64,000 bases of DNA from Moniliella sp. 'wahieum' (Eukaryota > Basidiomycota > Moniliellomycetes > Moniliellales > Moniliellaceae), in contig RSEE01000053.1 of assembly GCA_003971905.1 (NCBI GenBank), forward strand, positions 310,001 to 374,000. Direction: 5' to 3'. The position numbers and the translations under genes are program-made. Positions within the stretch are counted from its first letter, which is position 1; every line of letters begins with the position of its first letter. Of this stretch, positions 44,865 to 55,940 are shown piece by piece. The notes below the pieces were generated by a model. It worked only from the letters and a program-made list of their open reading frames with translations. It ran no database searches and had not been told where the DNA came from.

Positions 44865-47861
44865 TTATAGCTCAACACCAGCGTCGGCAAGGGCGCGAAC
44901 CATATCGGCATCGAGGTAGGCGCGTGCGCTCACCTCGTCCGCCAAGCCTTTACGCCTACGGGTTTTGAGGACAAAGTCGCGAGCCAAGCCGAGTGGGGGC
45001 GCCGGTTCGAGTGGGCGGAGGACGAGGGACGTATCGAGCGGGTCACCCGGTACGACTTGCCAATGGGAGAAAGTTTGGAGCGGCATGGCCTGGCCCTGGG
45101 TGAGCGTGCGCACGTCCGTTTCGAATCCGGCCGAGTCGATGGCGGGTAGCAAGGCGTGCATGGTGACGAGCGGTGTGCCAGGTTTCGGTGCGTCGCGGAC
45201 CACGTGCCCGCGTCGTCGTGAGAGCGCAGTGTAGATATCCCCGACGGCTTCGGGTGGTGCTTGGACTTCGACCGCCAGCACCGGTTCGAGCAACCGCGGT
45301 TGGGCCAGGAGGAACGCGGCGTAACATGCGCGCCGTGCGGTGGGGATGATTTGTCCGCCGCCGCGCTGGAGTGGGTTGTCGGCCAAGCTGGCGGACAAGA
45401 TGCGGAACTTGACGTTGCGCATGGGTTCGTCGGCCAAGGGACCTTCGCGCGTACCCCAGGCAAATCCTTGTGCGATCGACTGTTTGACCGCATAGAGCAA
45501 TGTCTTGTCCACTTCGCCGGGCAAGGTATCGTCGACCAACACGTTGGGACCTTGGGTGTCCGGGCCAAACGCCCAGACCGAACGGGCGGCCAAGACATCC
45601 CAGTCGTACCTCTCCGTGAGCAGTTTGGCCAATTGGCGCGGGGGCAAGCGAATGTCGATCGTGCCCGCTTCAATGTCTTCAGCCAGACCCTTTTCCAACG
45701 GCTCCGCCACCAACGTCAAGCTGTTCTTGCCATTCGGCGTGGTAGCCACGCATTGCACCATGCTCGTCTCGATCACCGTCTCGGCAAACCGGACAATGGG
45801 GTCCGACACTTTGATTTCCACCTCGGCCCAGATGGTACGCAGATCATAAAGGATCGAGTCCAGGTACAGTTCGCCCGTGCCGAGCAGGATGTGTTCGCCA
45901 CTCTCCTCCACGCGTACTTCGGCCAAGGGGTAAGTCTTGCTCACCGCGCGCAATCCCGCCAGCAACTTGGGCAGGTCGGACGGGACAAGGGGTTCGACAG
46001 CGACTTTGAGCACGGCCTGGTTGAACTGCCGAATGGGATGGAAGATGGCCAGTTCGGAACCTGTTCCGCCCACCACGGTGGCCAACTTGACGATGCTCTC
46101 TTCCACGCCAGACAGGAGCACGAGCGAGCCAGCCGGCACGCCCTCGACCGGGAGCACGTAGCGGGTATGGTCCAGCAACACGCCTTCGACCGTAGCTTGC
46201 ATCATGTCCTCCTCGTCGTCGGGTGAAAAGGTAGGTCCCAACACACGTACGCTCATGCCGACCTCGACTGTGCCGCTCATCACGCGTCCCAAGGCGCGAA
46301 GCGAGCGGCCATCGACGGTAGGCAACAACTTGGTCACATGGACCACCACCTCGGCCTTGGGGTCGCACTGGGCCATGCCCTGGGCCAAGCTGGGGGCCAA
46401 CTCGGCGGGGAAGTAGCGTTGGACTTTTTTCGCGGCACCTTCTTGGGCGCTCGGCAGGCTGACGAGCAGGTCGCCCAAGCCCGCGGGACCGGTAGAGAAG
46501 AACTGGGTGAGAACGAGACGGAGGAGAGGCCGAACGTCGGTCTTGTACGCTTGCGATGGGAGATGGATGCCCATTCCGCCCAGGGTTTTCTTGAGCTCGG
46601 CCGGTTCCGAGGACAAGACCGAGGTGTAGAGTTTGTACAGGGAGTCAGGATGAACTGGAGGAAACTGCGGACACTACCGGAGGTCGGGGTGCGGGTAAAG
46701 TTGCGCGAGGCGGGCGTGTAGTAAATGTCGCCCCAGAGCCGCTGGGCAAACTTAGGTTGGTCCAAGGGGGTGGTGAGCGCGTAGAGTTGGGCAAAGGAGC
46801 GAAGCGTAAAAACGTAGCGGTGCTCGGTACTGGCAAACGCCACGTTGCCCCGTTCGGGCGACAGACGCCGTGCCGGGTCGGAGGAGACGGAGGCAACGAC
46901 AGTGTTAACCTCATCGATTGTTTGGCGGATCTTAAAGTAGGCGTCGGTCGGGGGCAAGCGCAACTCGAGAATCAACCGGTCCAACTTGTTGACCACCAGG
47001 ACGATGGGCAAGTCCTCCGTCACACAGTACTTGATGATGGCCTCGGTTTGACTCATCACGCCTTCCACCACATCCACCACTAGCACCACGCCGTCCACCA
47101 AGCGCAACGCAGCTGCCACCTCGTCGGAAAAGTTGGGGTGGCCGGCGTGTCGAGCAAGTGGACCGCATGGGACTTGCCGCGCGTATCGGAGAGGACAAGG
47201 GAGAGAGCGGCAGTTTTGAGGGAGATACCACGGTCTCGCTCCAGCTTGAGAGCGTCCGTGTAGCCCAAGCGGCGGTCGACATCGACCTGCATCTTGTGAG
47301 TATACTCGACGAGCATGTCCAACAAGGAAGTCTTGCCGTGGTGCAGGTGGCCAACGACCGCCACGTTGCGCACCATGTCGGGGAACTGGAGGAGGTCGAC
47401 GAGGAACTTCTTTTCGTACCTCGTCTCGGGCAAGTCGGCCTCTTGGAGTGCGAATTGGCGGATCTGCACGGGCTCAACCAAGGGCTGGGTGATGGGCTGG
47501 GCATCTTCTTCTTGCACCAGCGTCTCTACATGCTCCCCATAGACCTCGGAGGCATCGGGATAGTACTTTTTGTCCTCGTGGAGGATGACGGCATTGGAGG
47601 GCGCCTCATCGACCTGCATCAACGCGAGTGATGGCTCCTCGGGCGCAGCGCTGTCGACAGAGCGGGGCGAAGCAGAGGTGGCGGAAGCGGCGCCGGGCGC
47701 CGGGGCCGGGGCTGCGGGCGGGGAGACATAGGAGTCGTCCGAGTCCGAGCCGGAGTCCGAGTCGGAGAGTGCGCCGAGGTAGTTGCCGCTGGAGCCGGGT
47801 TAGCCGAGGCGGCGGATGCGGACAGAGGGGGGGGGACGTACAATTCGTCGTACTCGTCCAT
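44865..47861 (-). CDS. SNU114: U5 snRNP GTPase Snu114 (EFTUD2)
   Basis: This is an EF-2-like GTPase of the U5 snRNP that controls spliceosome activation and disassembly. The N-terminal acidic leader ([15 protein letters not shown]) precedes the family's [13 protein letters not shown] and the G domain: [14 protein letters not shown] (G1), RGISLK (G2), HLLDTPGHPNF (G3) and NKLDRLI (G4). EF-2-like domains II-V follow, with [15 protein letters not shown] and C-terminal SRRRGHVV. The C terminus is ALADAGVEL. The ATG at 47861 gives [14 protein letters not shown]. About 985 residues, as in homologues. The frame slips near 47800, at CC 47142-47143 (DTPGHPNF) and at GGG 46640-46642 ([14 protein letters not shown]). 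Each slip is repaired by one base in a short run, which is why I treat the gene as whole and the sequence as slightly wrong. Confidence 0.93.
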
Positions 47862-48218
47862 GGAGCCGAGGGGGGGGGGCTCGTGGAGGAGGCGGTGGAG
47901 GTAGTGGAGGTAGTGAAGGTGAAGGAGGCGATGGCGATGGCGACGGCGATGGCGACGCGTCGAGGCCACCGGAGAGGATGGATGCTGCTGGCAGAACAAG
48001 GGCCAGACCAGGGGGATCGGTGCAACTCATCCATTCTCGCCTCGCCGCCGTTGGATTTGTTTTGTTTTTTCTTTTCTGTTTTTTTTTTGGTTGGGGCTTC
48101 TCACGTGGTCCTATTAGCGGGGGGAAAGCACCAGGAGCAGCAACTGGCCACCTTCCCGATGCGCCTCCATCGGTTCCCATCGCCTGGCACCCGCACCCTC
48201 ACCACCACCGCCACCGCC
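47862..48218. promoter_or_regulatory. Divergent promoter, Snu114 / Pus4
   Basis: This 357-bp spacer separates two genes read outwards from it. It includes a long pyrimidine tract with T runs (about 48055-48090) and a GGTGGAGGTAGTGG-type purine run on the Snu114 side. No TATA box is convincing. It must serve both genes. Confidence 0.5.
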
Positions 48219-49755
48219 ATGTCGCGACCCTCGAAGCGTGCCCGGACCGCCCCGTCCACCATCGACTCCCGTCCGCTCTCGGGCGTGTTTGCCATCAACA
48301 AGCCTTCGGGCCCCACCTCGGCCGAGCTGCTGGACCGTCTCAAGCCGCTGCTTGCGCGCTCAGCACTGTTCAAGACGGCCGATGGCAAGCCTGTGCCCCT
48401 GGAGGGCAGGATGTTCCGCACGCTCAATCGCCAGCCCCATATCCCACCCAAAATTGGCCATGGTGGCACGCTGGACCCGTTGGCCGACGGGGTACTGGGT
48501 ACGTCCGCTCCCCGTTCCTATCTGGCTTAAATGCCTCTGTCCCTCGTCCAGACCGGGTGGCTAACCCCCTCCCCCTCTCCCTTTTGTACTAATCGCAGTC
48601 ATTGGCGTCAATGGTGGAACCAAGGCGTGTGGGCAATTCCAGTCGTGCACAAAAGAGTACGCAACGACAGCGCTACTCGGCTCGTCGACCACGAGCTATG
48701 ACAAGTTGGATCCGATTATGTACCGTGCCGCCCACACGCACGTGACGCCCGCTGTGCTGGAGCAAGGTCTGGCCCACTTCCGCGGCACGATTACCCAGGC
48801 GCCGCCGCTGTACTCGGCAGTTCGGATCGAAGGCAGACGGCTGTTTGAGTATGCACGACAAAACCTCCCGTTGCCGCGCCCGATTCCCAAGCGCGAGGTG
48901 CAGGTGGATGCGTTGCGCCTGACGTCCTTCCTCAAGGCGGGCGAGCACCCGTATGCGCCGCCGGAGAAGGAGGTTCCGGAGGAAGACAAGGCGCTGGTGG
49001 GGAGGGTGCGTGCGTTGGCGGGCGACGAGGCGCGTGCCGAGCCCAAGCGGGTCGCATCGGAGCAAGCAGAGGCAGCTAAAGAGGAGGGCAGGTGGAAACC
49101 AACAAAGAGAGCACCACAGCGGAGGCTCAGGACGCTGAGCAGCCGAGCGCCGAGCCCAAGCCGGTCGCATCAGAGTCAGCAGAGCCAACGCCAGCCAAAG
49201 AGGAGGAGCGGGCGGAAACCAACAAAAGAGAGCACCACGGCGGAGGCCGAAGACGCAGAGCAGGCGAACGCCGAGGCCGAGACGGCACAAGAAAAGCAGC
49301 AAGGCAGCAGCACCACCCCCACCACGGGTGCCACCACCACCACCACCACCACGGTGGACGCAGCGGACGATGAGCGTGATATTGCGCCGGCAGCATTCAG
49401 CTTGGAGATGACGGTCAGTGGCGGGACGTATGTGCGGTCGATCGTGCATGACCTAGCGCGGGAGGTGGGGAGTGCGGCGCATGTGGTCAAGCTCACGCGG
49501 CTTCGCCAGGCCGAGTTTTGCATTGCGCATCAGCCGGCCGAAGGCGAGGCGGTCGAGGGCAACGTGATTGAGTGGAGTGTGTTTGAGCGTGCGCTGGCGG
49601 CGCTGGAGCAGCAGCAGGCAGGAGCGGGCGGCGCGGCGGCTGGGTCGGCGGCAGCAGCTGGGACCAAGACCGCGGCGGGGGAGGCGGGGGGTGGCGGAGT
49701 GGGAGAAGGAGCTGCTGAGGCGGTTTGTGCCCAAGTAAACGCATGTGTGTACTGA
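48219..49755 (+). CDS. PUS4: tRNA pseudouridine-55 synthase Pus4 (TruB family)
   Basis: It makes pseudouridine 55 in the T loop of tRNAs (nuclear and mitochondrial in yeast). Motifs seen: [22 protein letters not shown]; the catalytic Asp in [60 protein letters not shown]; and, near the end, [24 protein letters not shown] 99-nt intron at 48500-48598 (GTACGT, TACTAAT, GCAG) joins DGVL to [14 protein letters not shown]. The ATG at 48219 has context CCGCCATGT. Between the two conserved halves lies a Glu/Ala-rich insert of about 130 residues (49010-49370) built from two related units (EPKxVASExAE then [11 protein letters not shown]), partly read in a shifted frame. The C-terminal tail is Ala/Gly-rich. 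Confidence 0.93.
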
Positions 49756-50045
49756 AGAGTGTGGATGTATTGGTGGTGGAGGTAGCGTAGGAGGAGATAT
49801 ACAAGAGCCCACAGAATATACGAAGTGCTGCGTCCAGCAGTATCAGGTGCGGCGAGGCAGGGCGGCGCGTGGGGGTCGGTGCAACCGCTCGTGTCCGCCC
49901 GGCCGGCGGCAGTGGATTCCGCCCCTGCCTGGCTGGGTTTCCCGACGCAGGCAATTTTTTTCTCGAGCGGCGGCCGGGCGGACAATCGACGGACGATACC
50001 GGCCGCACCAAACACACCAACACCAACCCCACCACCACCACCACC

Positions 50046-51142
50046 ATGAGTCTCGATCCCATCGTGTCGATTGAGGAGGAGCGGGTGGGCAACGTCACGT
50101 CCCCCTTTCTCCCCCGCCACATGGCCGCCGACCGGCGTCTGGGACCTGGCCCGCTTCCGCCGCGGCCTTACCTGCCAGATCACCTCCCTCGCCAGCGACC
50201 GCATCGAGCTCGACCTGGTCGGCGTCGACGCGAGCATTGCGAATGCCATTCGGCGTGTGCTCATTGCCGAGGTGCCGACAGTGGCGGTGGAGCATGTGTA
50301 TGTGTTTAAGAACACGTCGATTGTGCAGGACGAGGTGCTGGCTCACCGGCTCGGCCTGGTGCCCATTGGCTTTGATCCGGACCTGTTCACCTTTAAGGAG
50401 CCTAATGCGGCGGGCGACGATGAGAACACGCTCGTCTTTCTGCTGAATGCGACGTGCACGCGCAATCCGCAGTACAAGAAGAATGGCCGGCACGTGGCCA
50501 CCAACAAGCTCGAGACGGACCCGCTCAAGTTGTACGACAATGCGCATGTGACCAGTGGCATGATGCAGTTTTCGCGCCGCAGGGCGGGCAAGCGGACTGG
50601 ACCTGGCGCTCACCTAACAACCCGCGCGGCCTGCCCCCGGCGCCAGTCAACAAGGACATTGTCCTGGCCAAGATGCGTCCGGGCCAGTCGATCGAGATGG
50701 AGCGCACTGCGTCAAGGGCGTGGGCAAGGACCATGCCAAGTTTTCGCCCGTTGCTACTGCCTCCTACCGCCTCCTGCCGACGGTTGACATTCTCAAGCCG
50801 ATTGGCCAGACAGGGGACCGGGAAAAGGACAAGGAACTGCAAGCCAGGTTTACCCAGTGCTTCCCCGAGGGCGTCATTGGTACCCGCCCCACCGCCCAGG
50901 GAGGCCAAGAAGTGTACGTGGCCGATGCACGGAAGGATACCGTGTCGCGCGAGGTGCTGCGGCACGAGGAGTTTAAGGATGCGGTCAAGCTGGGCCGGGT
51001 GCGGGACCATTTCCTATTTGACATTGAGTCCACCGGCATCATCCCGCCCGAACGGCTGCTGCTGGCATCGCTCAAGGTGCTGACGGAGAAGGTGGACTTG
51101 CTGTCGGCGGCGCTGGATGCGCTGGAAACGCCCGAGGCGTGA
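50046..51142 (+). CDS. RPC40: RNA polymerase I and III subunit AC40
   Basis: This alpha-like subunit, shared by Pol I and Pol III, forms the assembly platform with AC19. The start at 50046 (MSLDPIVSIEEERVGNV) follows a CCACCATG context. After a one-base slip near 50115 the sequence reads VWDLARFRRGLTCQI, then the family hallmark IANAIRRVLIAEVPTVAVEHVYVFKNTSI and LAHRLGLVPI. Later comes RPGQSIEME and, past further slips near 50580 and 50705, GVGKDHAKFSPVATASYRLLP, a near-invariant block of AC40 and Rpb3. The C-terminal helices end in LSAALDALETPEA. Length of about 365 residues fits. The gene lies 290 bp after Pus4 on the same strand. Confidence 0.93.
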
Positions 51143-51418
51143 CGCCCTGGGCGGAGGCAATGTACAAGTAGCTCATCGGGCAGGGCAGCTGCGGGGGGGA
51201 GGGTCGAGGTAGGAGTCTGGATCTGGGTTAGTTCGTAGGGTTGGGCTGCCATGTGTACTAAGTGTAAGGCAGGAGCGTTCGGTCGATCGTCAGGCCTCAG
51301 GCAAAGTTGAAGCGTGAAGCGGGAAGCGTGAAGGGCGGCGCCAGTTTTAATCTCGTGCGCCGCATCCATCCCACCACCACCACCATCACCACCACCACCT
51401 GCTCTCCCCGCCGCCGCC

Positions 51419-52504
51419 ATGCTCTCCTCCGCCTGGGCGAGCAGCTTCGGCGCTGGGCAGCGCCGGGGTGCTGTACGCATGGGCGCCCGCGCGCTCGCCG
51501 GCTGGGTCCTCCCGCACCTTGTCGCGCACGGCATCGTGCCTGCGCCATCGAGCGCGCGAGCGGCGCGGAGCTACCAACTAATCGTCGTGCTTCTCGTCCT
51601 GCTACTTCTTGCGCTCTACCAAGCCTACAAGGCCGTGCAGCCCATCTTGGCGCAGCACTCGCTGTATGCGCTGGTGGGCGTGCACGGCGGGCGCGCAGCG
51701 TCGCAAGGTGGTACGGCGGCGCTGGCATCTGCTGGCCAAGACACGTCATCCTGACAAACTAAGTCGTCATGCGAGTCTTGGCGCAGCTCGGAGGCCGACG
51801 CGCACTTTGCCCAGCTGAATCAGGCGGTGCAGACGCTACTCGATCCGAGCGCGCGGGACGCGTACGACCGGCTGGGTGTGATCGTGCCGAAGCTTGCGGC
51901 TGCTGATGGGGCCACTGTGGCTGACTCTGTGTCTGGTTCGACCGCCGTGGGCCGTAGCGACCTTTCCGCGCGGCTCAAAGTGGCCGTCGCCGACGCTGGG
52001 GCGACGTACCTGGTGCGTCACCTGACCTTGGCCAGCTACACGTCATCTTCGCTGTTTTGGCCGGGACTCGTGTCGCTGTGTGCGTTTGCGCTGGAGACGC
52101 ACTTGCTCTTATCGCCGCCGAGGCTCATTCCGTTTGCGCCGAACCTAACGCCGTACATGTGCGGCCAACTGGTGCGCGCCGTCACCGGCGCCATCGTCCC
52201 GGCCCTCGTCCAGGCTGGGTACGTGTTGGAAGAACTGATGCAGCTCGCTGCCCCCCCCGGTGCACCTTCGTTTTATTCCTTTTTCCTCCAGGCTCAAATG
52301 GCCTTGGCACGCCAAACTGCCGCGTTGGCCACCGCTACCCTACTACCACTACCGCTACCACTCCCACTCCCACTCCCAATCCCACTACCGCTACCGCTAC
52401 CACTACCGCTACGGATGTTGAGGCCGATAAGTCTCCTGAGTCTCCGGCGACAGCAGGGACGCCTGCGGCTCATCCGCCTCCGCTCCCGCACCACCGCTGG
52501 CTGA
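51419..52504 (+). CDS. Membrane-anchored J-domain protein
   Basis: This is an Hsp70 co-chaperone-like protein with a J domain next to a membrane segment. The start at 51419 follows CCGCCGCCATG. A hydrophobic segment, YQLIVVLLVLLLLALYQAY (about 51570-51630), precedes the J domain: HSLYALVGVHGG, then RRKVVRRRWHLLAKTRHPDK with the HPD tripeptide at 51747-51755, then AHFAQLNQAVQTLLDPSARDAYDRLG. Two or three more hydrophobic stretches follow (LFWPGLVSLCAFALE; LVRAVTGAIVPALVQAGYVL), so it is probably multi-spanning in the ER. Around 52325-52420 the DNA is a CTACCACT repeat whose frame is uncertain; one frame gives a Pro/Leu repeat and another a Thr/Pro repeat. The end is therefore 52504 or 52524. 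Frame slips lie near 51700 and 51765. The sub-family (Erj5-like or other) is not resolved. Confidence 0.7.
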
Positions 52505-53245
52505 CGTTCCTACCAACGAGGTAGAGCGAGTGAGTCTGGCCCAGGCGATGCACCCACGCCGCTTACCTTGGTCCCTGCGCCTGCGCCTGAGCCTGCACTC
52601 AGTTCGCCGGCCACGAGCCAGCCCACCCCCGTGCCCTAAGCCCGCGCGGGCACCTATGGCTGTAGGCTGTGAGCTATACAGACAGGTTGGGAACTTGGAC
52701 CTTGGACCTTGGAACTGGAAAACACTTGGTACTTGAAACTCGGAATGTGTAGGGTCTTGGATTGAGCCTGACCATCGTGTTCGTCCAGCACGCACACGCC
52801 ACGGCAGACCGGACGACGTAGGCCTGAAGGTAGGTAGCATGTAGGAGGTCCGAGACCCAGGTAGGAGGTGGAAGATCCAAGAACGGGGAACGACATGCGA
52901 CAGTGTGACTGTGACGTGTGGACCACACCCCTCCCACTCCTTCTGGCCTCACCTCCATCCCATACAAACACAACACACAAAGACCCCCCACAATGTATTG
53001 TACTCCCCATGCGTCTCGCCAAGAGCAGCCCGACATGCAGTAGGGGGCTGAATCCACGGTCCACGGCCCACGATCAACGTCAGCGATCTTGGCTCGCATT
53101 CAATATTCACGCGTCACATGTCACACGGGACCCTAACCGGACGCTTGCATCCACACCACCCACCAATTCAACCCGTTCCTGCCACTACATCAGCGCAAGT
53201 ACATCCTTGCGCATTGGTATCGATGTAGTACAATATACACCGTCG

Positions 53246-53280
53246 CGGGCTCGGGCTCGGGCTCAGGCTCGGGCTTGCGC
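53246..53280. repeat. GGGCTC hexanucleotide repeat
   Basis: Five to six units of CGGGCT/GGGCTC in tandem, with one A-for-G change. Non-coding as far as can be seen. Confidence 0.75.
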
Positions 53281-53600
53281 TCGGACTCGGTTATTGCGCT
53301 CGGGCCCGGGCATGGGGCGGGCCAATAAGTGCGCACAGTTGATGAGCGCATGGCGGGAGCTCCCCTCCAATCCTGTCGACTTGGTCTATCTCCCGTCCAC
53401 TGCATCCAGCGCCTTCCACCGCCACCGCCATACCGCGACAGCCCCAACACGTGAGCCATGACAGCGCGGCGGACCCGCAGGGACCTGTCGGGGAGTTTCT
53501 AGGGAAGAATCGAGCAATGGAGGAGGGACTCTACTAGCTACTACCTCGCGCCCGGGAACGAGACATCAAGTGGGGACCGAGACCAAGACCGAGGCGCAGA

Positions 53601-53650
53601 TGGGGATGGAGCTAGGGACGGAGCTAGGGATGGAGCTAGGGGTGGAGATG
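53601..53650. repeat. GGAGCTAGGGATG tandem repeat
   Basis: Four units of 12 bp (GGATGGAGCTAG with small changes) in tandem on the plus strand. Confidence 0.75.
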
Positions 53651-53771
53651 GATGGGGAAGAAGCGGTTGGGAACTTGCAAGAGCTCCAGCGCATGTGCGA
53701 ATCAGCATCTCTACGTAGGGGCAGGGGGGGGAGGGGGCGAGAAGGTGGGGGGGGGGGGGGGGTAAGGGGAG

Positions 53772-55302
53772 TTACGGAGCCTGAAGGACTGCGCGAAGGG
53801 ACAAGTTAGTTAGGTAAGTAGGTAGGTAGGTACCGACAAGGCAAGACGTAAGAAAGCGGGGAGAAGGGAGAAGTGCCGACCGAGGGGAGAAGAGGGGGAG
53901 CGAGCGAGGGATACTCGACCCGAACCCCGCTCGCTCGCTCCCTTGGTACGCGCCCGGGGGGCGGGATGGAGGAGGCAGGCAAGGAAAAAGACGACGGGAC
54001 GTACCGATTTCCATAAACTGCTGGTAAGTTAAGGTGGCCGCGCCGCGCCGTTCCACGTCGTACTTCTGGAACCCTTGGGTCAAGGAGCGAACCGCGACGC
54101 AAGCACGGACGAAATGGTCAAAGGTGATCCCGCCCGGACGGTTGACCGAACCTGAACTCGCTTGGTGGTGGTTAGCATCAGCTCATACGCACATACGCAA
54201 TTGGAGAGTGGAAAGGGACAGGTGGCAAGGTGGCAACGGGGAGGTGGGAGGGATGGGGGGTTCGCCCGTTCACGCCTCAACCCCACCGAGCAGAGCAGAG
54301 CAGAACAGAACAGAACAGGAGAGAGTAGAACGCCACGCACCGTATTTGGCCACTACCAACTGGATCAGATTGGGGGCAAGTTGAAGCCAAACTGGGACAA
54401 GGCCGTGCCCAGTTCTTGCGGATCAATGGTACCGCTTCCATCGCGGTCGGCCTGGCGGAAAATGCCCTGCCATTGCTCAATGTACCTGAGGAGGGGGGAT
54501 TGCGTTAGCCCAACGAAACAAGGAAAAGAAACAAGAACAAAGAACAGAGAACAGAGCAAAGCAGTGGCATCCCCAAGAGCTAACACTGGGCGAGCCCGTT
54601 GCTGAGGGGGTAGGGGTACGGGTAAATGTACGTACTTGAACAGGCCCACAAACTCTGGGTAGGACAGTTGGCCCGACCGGTCAACATCGTGCATGGATAA
54701 GAGCATCTTGACCGTGTCGAGGTCAAAGGGGGTCCAGTCACCATTGACAAGAGCCTGTTGGAGCTCGGTGGCGCCAATCGTGCCGCTATGGTCGCGGTCG
54801 ACGGCAGAGAACCAGCCCTGGTGACGCGCAGACGCCGCGTGGTGGAGGGGTCAGGGGGTGCTAGGCAGCGGGGCAAGGGCGGGGCAGAAGGACGTACCAC
54901 AGTTTGGGGTCGGCGCCGGGAGGGGGGGCCGGCTGGGGAGGCGGACGAGCTGGCGGTGGCGGTGGCGGTGGCGGTGGCGATGACGATGACGATGACAATG
55001 GCGGTGGGACGAGGGGGTGGGGGGGGAGGTGTGAGCAAGGGGGCGGAACCAAGGGGTTAGAACAAGGGGGGCGCACGTACCTCCATAGCCCTGGGGGGGC
55101 CGTAACCCTGAGGGGCGCCATAACCCTGGGGGGCACCGTATCCCTGCGGGGCGCCGTATCCCTGCGGAGCGCCATAGGCCTGTTGAGGCGGCGGGGGTGC
55201 GCCGTAGCCTCCGCCGTAGCCGGGTTGGGGCGGAGGCGGGGCCGGGGCGCGGTTGTTGTAGCCGCCGCCGTATCCGTAAGCGCCGCCGTAGTTGTAGCTC
55301 AT
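53772..55302 (-). CDS. Penta-EF-hand protein (ALG-2/peflin type)
   Basis: This is a calcium-binding PEF protein; the fungal relative is Pef1, which acts in polar growth. The exon structure is fully readable with five introns: 54950-55080, 54818-54897, 54486-54635, 54152-54340 and 53789-54004. They join AMEA-type leader to [17 protein letters not shown], then to [14 protein letters not shown] to [15 protein letters not shown] to [13 protein letters not shown] and FMEI to VLQAP-stop. The N terminus is Gly/Tyr/Pro-rich with four GAPQGY units, as in peflin. EF1 is [14 protein letters not shown]2 [14 protein letters not shown]3 [14 protein letters not shown]4 and EF5 are degenerate, as is usual for dimerising PEF proteins. 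No frame slip is found. The introns (80-216 nt) are longer than elsewhere in the window. The start at 55302 ([13 protein letters not shown]) is clear. Confidence 0.9.
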
Positions 55303-55704
55303 CGGCACGCGGGTGGTGGGGGTGGTGGTGAGGGTGGTGAGGGTGGTGAAGGTGGTGAAGGTGGTGAAGGTGGTGGGGGGGCACTTGAGGCAAGGAGCAG
55401 CGGCAGACCAATCAATCAATGGTGCCGTCGCAGCAGCAAGAACGTCATTCGTCGTACCCTACTGTCCTCCCCCACGTCACCATCACCCATCCCGCTATCC
55501 CTCCCCCGTCCTTCTCCGACCGACTGCCCCTGCGCCTGTGAGGCGCGCAAAAACTCACCCTCCAGTTCCACTCACCAGGTGCCGCTCCACTGCCACTCGC
55601 TCCCGGCACTGCGACTCAAATGCATCCACATCCAACATCCGCCGCTTGCACACCTCCCCTCAGGGAGATACCATAGGTTTATGCATGTTACTCGCTCACC
55701 CAAC
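55303..55704. other. PEF promoter region and tRNA-Gln upstream flank
   Basis: A GGTGGTGAA repeat (about 55315-55380) lies just upstream of the PEF start codon and is probably in its 5' leader. No other feature is seen before the tRNA. Confidence 0.5.
55315..55380. repeat. GGTGGTGAA repeat
   Basis: Seven or so units of GGTGGTGAA/GGTGGTGAG in tandem immediately 5' of the PEF gene; on the coding strand it reads TTCACCACC. Confidence 0.8.
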
Positions 55705-55791
55705 GGTTCCATATTGTAGTTGGTTAGCAAGTAGGATTCTGAAGCTATGCCTCGTCTTCCTGAAACCTGGGTTCGAATCCCAGTGGGACCT
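55705..55791 (+). tRNA. tRNA-Gln (CUG) with intron
   Basis: The acceptor stem pairs GGTTCCA with TGGGACC; the T arm is CTGGG-TTCGAAT-CCCAG. The anticodon arm is TAGGA-TT-CTG-A, then an intron of about 14 nt (from AGCTATGCC) after base 37, then T and TCCTG. The CTG anticodon is at 55739-55741. A T8 terminator follows directly. Confidence 0.9.
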
Positions 55792-55798
55792 TTTTTTT
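55791..55798 (+). terminator. Pol III terminator of tRNA-Gln
   Basis: A run of eight T at the 3' end of tRNA-Gln; the first T is also the discriminator base. Confidence 0.8.
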
Positions 55799-55934
55799 GT
55801 GATTTTGCCATTCCACCCGCACGCACCCATTTGCGTGGCTAGCCTCCCTGCCTTGGTCCTAGGCCCATGCATGCCTTTACGCTGCCCACCGTCAGACGGC
55901 AATGCCCAATCAAAAAACACACCCAGAGACACGC

Positions 55935-55939
55935 AAAAA
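55935..55939 (-). terminator. Pol III terminator of tRNA-Phe
   Basis: Five A on the plus strand, which is T5 on the coding strand, one base beyond the tRNA-Phe end. Confidence 0.7.
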
Positions 55940-55940
55940 G

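Larger units (their letters stand above)
52505..53771. other. Spacer between the J-protein and penta-EF-hand genes
   Basis: No gene is supported. It holds a GGGCTC repeat (53246-53280), a GGAGCTAGGGATG repeat (53601-53650) and a G13-like run near 53745-53762. Short ACCTTGGACCTTGGA and ACGTGTCACATG units also occur. Both flanking genes end here. Confidence 0.5.

Noticed and set aside
45261-46226. A 321-codon plus-strand frame across Snu114
   Set aside because: It is an antisense shadow of a conserved gene with no motif of its own.
44865-47861. Snu114 as a pseudogene
   Set aside because: All motifs are conserved, and each frame change needs only one base in a short run; an essential gene with no other copy in view is better explained by sequence error.
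54904-55719. A 271-codon plus-strand frame over the penta-EF-hand gene
   Set aside because: It is built from the complement of the Gly/Pro repeats and an intron repeat; the minus-strand gene explains the DNA.
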